Assembly: GCA_966692625.1 (NCBI GenBank)
Contig: CBKZAG010000128.1
Coordinates: 1-9,727, forward strand
Source of the DNA: CAMLOF01 sp966692625
GTDB lineage: Bacteria; Pseudomonadota; Gammaproteobacteria; Burkholderiales; Burkholderiaceae_C
Direction of reading: 5' to 3'
DNA: 9,727 nucleotides
Below, one piece after another: positions 5,502 through 9,727 of the stretch. A program made the position numbers and the translations under genes. The stretch's first letter is position 1; every line of letters starts with the position of its first letter. The notes under the pieces are model-generated. The model did no database searches, was not told where the DNA came from, and worked only from the letters and a program-made list of their open reading frames with translations.

Positions 5502-7163
5502 ATGAGCCAGAACCCGCGCGTTGACTACCAGACGCACCCGTCCAAGTACCAGCACATCCAGCTGTCTTTCGACGGCGAGATCGCGACCTTGTCGCTCAAC
5601 ATCAATGAAGACGGCGGCCTGCGCCCCGGCTACAAGCTCAAGCTCAACAGCTACGACCTGGGCGTGGACATCGAGCTGCACGACGCGCTGCAGCGCATCC
5701 GCTTCGAGCACCCCGAGGTCAAGTCCGTGGTGGTCACCAGCCTGCGCGACCGCGTGTTCTGTTCCGGCGCCAACATCTTCATGCTGGGCTTGTCCAGCCA
5801 CGGCTGGAAGGTGAACTTCTGCAAATTCACCAACGAAACCCGCAACGGCATTGAAGACTCTTCCCAGCATTCCGGCCTGAAGTTCGTGGCGGCACTCAAC
5901 GGCGCCTGTGCCGGTGGTGGCTACGAACTGGCCCTGGCCTGCGACGAAATCATCCTGGTGGATGACCGTTCCAGCGCCGTGAGCCTGCCTGAAGTGCCCC
6001 TGCTGGGCGTGCTGCCCGGTACCGGCGGCCTGACCCGCGTGACCGACAAGCGCCACGTTCGCCATGACCTGGCAGACATCTTCTGCACCAGCGTGGAAGG
6101 CGTGCGTGGCCAAAAGGCTGTTGATTGGCGTCTGGTGGACGCCGTGGCCAAGCCCGCGCAGTTCCAGCAGGCCGTGCGTGACCGCGCCCAGGCGCTGGCC
6201 GTAGATAGCAGCCGCCCCGGCGCCGGTGCCCGTGGCGTGGAGCTGACCCCGCTGCAGCGCAGCTTCGACGGCGACAGCATTACTTACAGCCACGTGAAGG
6301 TGGAAATCGACCGCACCAAGCGCATTGCTACCTTCACCGTCAAGGCCCCCACCTCTGCTCAGCCGACAGACATCGCTGGCATTGAAGCCGCTGGCGCCCA
6401 GTGGTGGCCGCTGCTGATGGTGCGTGAACTGGACGACGCCATCCTGCACATGCGCACCAACGAGTTGGACATCGGCACCTGGCAGCTCAAGACCGAAGGT
6501 GACGCCGCCGCCGTGCTGGCCGCCGACGCCACCATGCTGGCCCACAAGAACCACTGGTTCGTCAACGAAACCATTGGCCACCTGCGCCGTACGCTGGCCC
6601 GCCTGGATGTTTCCTCGCGCAGCCTGTTCGCCCTGGTGGAGCCGGGCTCCTGCTTCGCGGGCACCCTGGCCGAGCTGGCCTTCTGCGCCGACCGCACCTA
6701 CATGCTGGTGCTGCCCGACGAGCCCGAGAAGCAGCCCACCCTGCAGCTGGACGAGTTCAACTTCGGCTTCTTCCCGATGGTCAACGGCCAGTCGCGTCTG
6801 CAGCGCCGCTTCTACGAAGAAGCCGGCCCCATGGAAGCCGCCCGTGGCGCCATCGGCCAGGCTCTGGACGGTGATGCCGCCCTCAAGCTGGGCCTGGTGA
6901 CCGCCGCCCCTGACGACATCGACTGGGCCGACGAAATCCGCCTGGCGCTGGAAGAGCGCGCTGCCATGTCGCCCGATGCGCTGACCGGCCTGGAAGCCAA
7001 CCTGCGCTTCGCCCAGAAGGAAAACATGTTCACCCGCATCTTCGGCCGCCTGACCGCCTGGCAGAACTGGATCTTCCAGCGCCCCAACGCCGTGGGCGAA
7101 AAAGGCGCCCTGAAGGTGTACGGCAAGGGCGACAAGGCCCAGTTCGACTGGAACAGGGTGTGA
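5502..7163 (+). CDS. boxC: Benzoyl-CoA-dihydrodiol lyase (2,3-epoxybenzoyl-CoA dihydrolase)
   Basis: A 553-residue cytosolic enzyme of the crotonase superfamily. BoxC converts the BoxAB product 2,3-epoxybenzoyl-CoA, with two waters, to 3,4-dehydroadipyl-CoA semialdehyde and formate (EC 4.1.2.44), cleaving the ring without oxygen. The oxyanion-hole elements are FCSGAN (86-91) and ALNGACAGGGYELALACD (131-148), followed by the SLPEVPLLGVLPGTGG loop (161-176). A second, weaker crotonase-like stretch appears at 375-397 (LFALVEPGSCFAGT, then LAELAFCAD), in line with the unusual double length of BoxC. Length matches the family (about 550). The start is fixed by a good AGAGGAG ribosome site (5489-5495). 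It is the first gene after the operator-flanked promoter and leads boxC-boxB-boxA. Confidence 0.96.
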   Translation: MSQNPRVDYQTHPSKYQHIQLSFDGEIATLSLNINEDGGLRPGYKLKLNSYDLGVDIELHDALQRIRFEHPEVKSVVVTSLRDRVFCSGANIFMLGLSSHGWKVNFCKFTNETRNGIEDSSQHSGLKFVAALNGACAGGGYELALACDEIILVDDRSSAVSLPEVPLLGVLPGTGGLTRVTDKRHVRHDLADIFCTSVEGVRGQKAVDWRLVDAVAKPAQFQQAVRDRAQALAVDSSRPGAGARGVELTPLQRSFDGDSITYSHVKVEIDRTKRIATFTVKAPTSAQPTDIAGIEAAGAQWWPLLMVRELDDAILHMRTNELDIGTWQLKTEGDAAAVLAADATMLAHKNHWFVNETIGHLRRTLARLDVSSRSLFALVEPGSCFAGTLAELAFCADRTYMLVLPDEPEKQPTLQLDEFNFGFFPMVNGQSRLQRRFYEEAGPMEAARGAIGQALDGDAALKLGLVTAAPDDIDWADEIRLALEERAAMSPDALTGLEANLRFAQKENMFTRIFGRLTAWQNWIFQRPNAVGEKGALKVYGKGDKAQFDWNRV

Positions 7164-7165
7164 CC

Positions 7166-7250
7166 AACCCCCTTGCGCTGCTTCGCGTCTTCCCCCCGGA
7201 GGGGGGACGCACCCAGTGGCCCGGCAAAGCCGGTTCCACGGGCGCCCGTG
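7166..7250. repeat. Compact multi-hairpin intergenic element between boxC and boxB (possible dispersed repeat)
   Basis: This stretch fills most of the 136-base gap between boxC and boxB. It contains three strong inverted repeats in a row: TCCCCCC/GGGGGGA (7191-7197 and 7201-7207), CCGGC-AAA-GCCGG (7221-7233), and the perfect palindrome CACGGGCGCCCGTG (7237-7250). The run CCCGGCAAAGCCGGTTCCA resembles GC-rich elements I associate with intergenic DNA of Comamonadaceae; that is recollection, not a search. It could stabilise the upstream mRNA or attenuate boxBA relative to boxC. No T run follows, so it is not a classic terminator. Confidence 0.6.
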
Positions 7251-7299
7251 ACTGAATACACCTCACTCAACCGTCCCACTTACTTGCAGGAGACCCGTC

Positions 7300-8727
<1,428 letters not shown>

Positions 8728-8764
8728 TGCATACTGACCGCCGCCCATTTCCCCGGAGAACGCC

Positions 8765-9727
8765 ATGGACATGGCCACCGACGCCGCTGTGATCAAGCAG
8801 CATTTGATCGATCCCGAAATCTGCATACGCTGCAATACCTGCGAATCGATCTGCCCAGTCAACGCAATCACGCACGACTCGCGCAACTACGTGGTCGACG
8901 CCGAGAAGTGCAACCTCTGCATGGACTGCATCTCGCCCTGTCCGACCGGCTCGATCGACAACTGGCGCACCGTGCTCAAGCTCAAGGCCTACAGCATCGC
9001 CGAGCAGCTGTCCTGGGACGAGCTACCGGCCGAGCAGCCGCTGCCCGAGGGGCTCGACGCCGAGTCCGCCCAGCCCGCGCCGCCGCCCGTGCCGCCGACC
9101 CAGCTCGAGTCGGGCGAGACGCCCTTCGTCTCCTCGGCCTGGGGCTCGACCCTGCCGCCCTGGTCGGCCGCCCATGCCTACACCAACCTCTATGGCCCCA
9201 AGACCGGCCCCACCACGGCCACCGTGGTCGGCAACTTCCGCGTCACCGAGGTCGGCAAGGAATACGACACCCACCACATCGTGCTCGACTTCGGTGCCAT
9301 GCCCTTCCCGGTGCTCGAGGGCCAGTCGATCGGCATCCTGCCGCCCGGCACCGATGCCCAGGGCAAGCCGCATTACGCGCGCCAGTACTCGGTGGCCAGC
9401 CCGCGCAACGGCGAGCGCCCGGGCTACAACAACGTCTCGCTGACCATCAAGCGCGTGCTCGAGGACCACCAGGGCAACCCGGTGCGCGGCGTCGGCTCCA
9501 ACTACATGTGCGACCTGAAGGTCGGCGACCAGGTGCAGGTGATCGGCCCGTTCGGCAGCTCCTTCCTGATGCCCAACCACCCGCGCAGCCACATCGTGAT
9601 GATCTGCACCGGCACGGGCAGCGCACCCATGCGCGCCATGACCGAGTGGCGCCGCCGCCTGCGCGCCAGCGGCAAGTTCGAGGGCGGCAAGCTGATGCTG
9701 TTCTTCGGCGCGCGCACCAAGGAAGAG
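8765..9727 (+). CDS. boxA: Benzoyl-CoA 2,3-epoxidase, reductase subunit BoxA (3' end outside window)
   Basis: The frame is open from ATG 8765 to the window end, giving the first 321 residues of an iron-sulfur flavoprotein that moves electrons from NADPH to BoxB. Residues 20-30 (CIRCNTCESICP) and 49-59 (CNLCMDCISPCP) carry the two CxxCxxCxxxC motifs for two [4Fe-4S] clusters. A Pro/Ala/Glu-rich linker (about 88-120) leads to a ferredoxin-NADP reductase-like part: the FAD motif RQYSVAS (206-212), GVGSNYM (242-248), where many FNR-type proteins have Cys before Ser-Asn, and the NADP pyrophosphate motif GTGSAPMR (283-290). The ATG is preceded by CGGAGAA (8754-8760). About a fifth to a quarter of the protein should lie beyond the window. 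Codon use shifts from its neighbours: Glu is 15 GAG to 4 GAA, and TCG, GTC and CTC are frequent. Confidence 0.96.
   Translation, partial: MDMATDAAVIKQHLIDPEICIRCNTCESICPVNAITHDSRNYVVDAEKCNLCMDCISPCPTGSIDNWRTVLKLKAYSIAEQLSWDELPAEQPLPEGLDAESAQPAPPPVPPTQLESGETPFVSSAWGSTLPPWSAAHAYTNLYGPKTGPTTATVVGNFRVTEVGKEYDTHHIVLDFGAMPFPVLEGQSIGILPPGTDAQGKPHYARQYSVASPRNGERPGYNNVSLTIKRVLEDHQGNPVRGVGSNYMCDLKVGDQVQVIGPFGSSFLMPNHPRSHIVMICTGTGSAPMRAMTEWRRRLRASGKFEGGKLMLFFGARTKEE

Noticed and set aside
5454..6581. Minus-strand open frame opposite boxC (375 codons)
   Set aside because: The product is Gly/Val/His/Gln-rich without motifs and lies within the unmistakable boxC.
7191..7207. Intrinsic terminator after boxC
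   Set aside because: The C6/G6 stem is strong, but no T run follows and boxB continues the same pathway; more likely part of a multi-hairpin element.

Overview
The window is a GC-rich segment of a betaproteobacterial chromosome, most likely Comamonadaceae (Acidovorax-like). That placement rests on the character of the proteins, the codon use and a GC-rich multi-hairpin intergenic element; it is inference, not a database result. Its core is a gene cluster for aerobic benzoate breakdown through CoA thioesters: the box pathway (benzoyl-CoA 2,3-epoxidation).

Layout. Bases 1-1012 (+) hold the 3' part of an Mrp/ApbC-type Fe-S cluster carrier ATPase, then a small four-helix membrane protein of the PACE efflux family. 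Both look like flanking genes. Bases 1024-4255 (-) hold a two-gene unit transcribed boxD then bclA: an aldehyde dehydrogenase for 3,4-dehydroadipyl-CoA semialdehyde, and benzoate-CoA ligase. From 4426 onward (+) come boxR (an HTH regulator fused to a shikimate-kinase-like domain), boxC (ring-opening dihydrodiol lyase), boxB (diiron epoxidase) and boxA (FAD/Fe-S reductase, cut by the window end). There is no gene-free stretch longer than 300 bases. The three notable gaps (4256-4425, 5371-5501, 7164-7299) all carry structured DNA.

How the genes work together. BclA activates benzoate to benzoyl-CoA. BoxA passes NADPH electrons to BoxB, which makes the 2,3-epoxide. BoxC opens the ring, releasing formate and 3,4-dehydroadipyl-CoA semialdehyde. 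BoxD oxidises the aldehyde to the acid, which goes on to beta-oxidation-like steps encoded elsewhere. BoxR is expected to repress the cluster and to be released by benzoyl-CoA.

Regulation is the most informative non-coding content. Four copies of a TGCA-N6-TGCA-type element (consensus TGCACTAWMRTGCR) occur only in the two promoter regions. Two lie between the divergent boxD and boxR genes. Two flank a near-consensus promoter (TTGACT-N18-TATGAT) before boxC. Other points of interest are paired inverted repeats in the boxR leader, a compact hairpin cluster between boxC and boxB, and codon use in boxA that differs from boxB and boxC. The pathway itself is already known; I found no convincing evidence of a wholly new system here.
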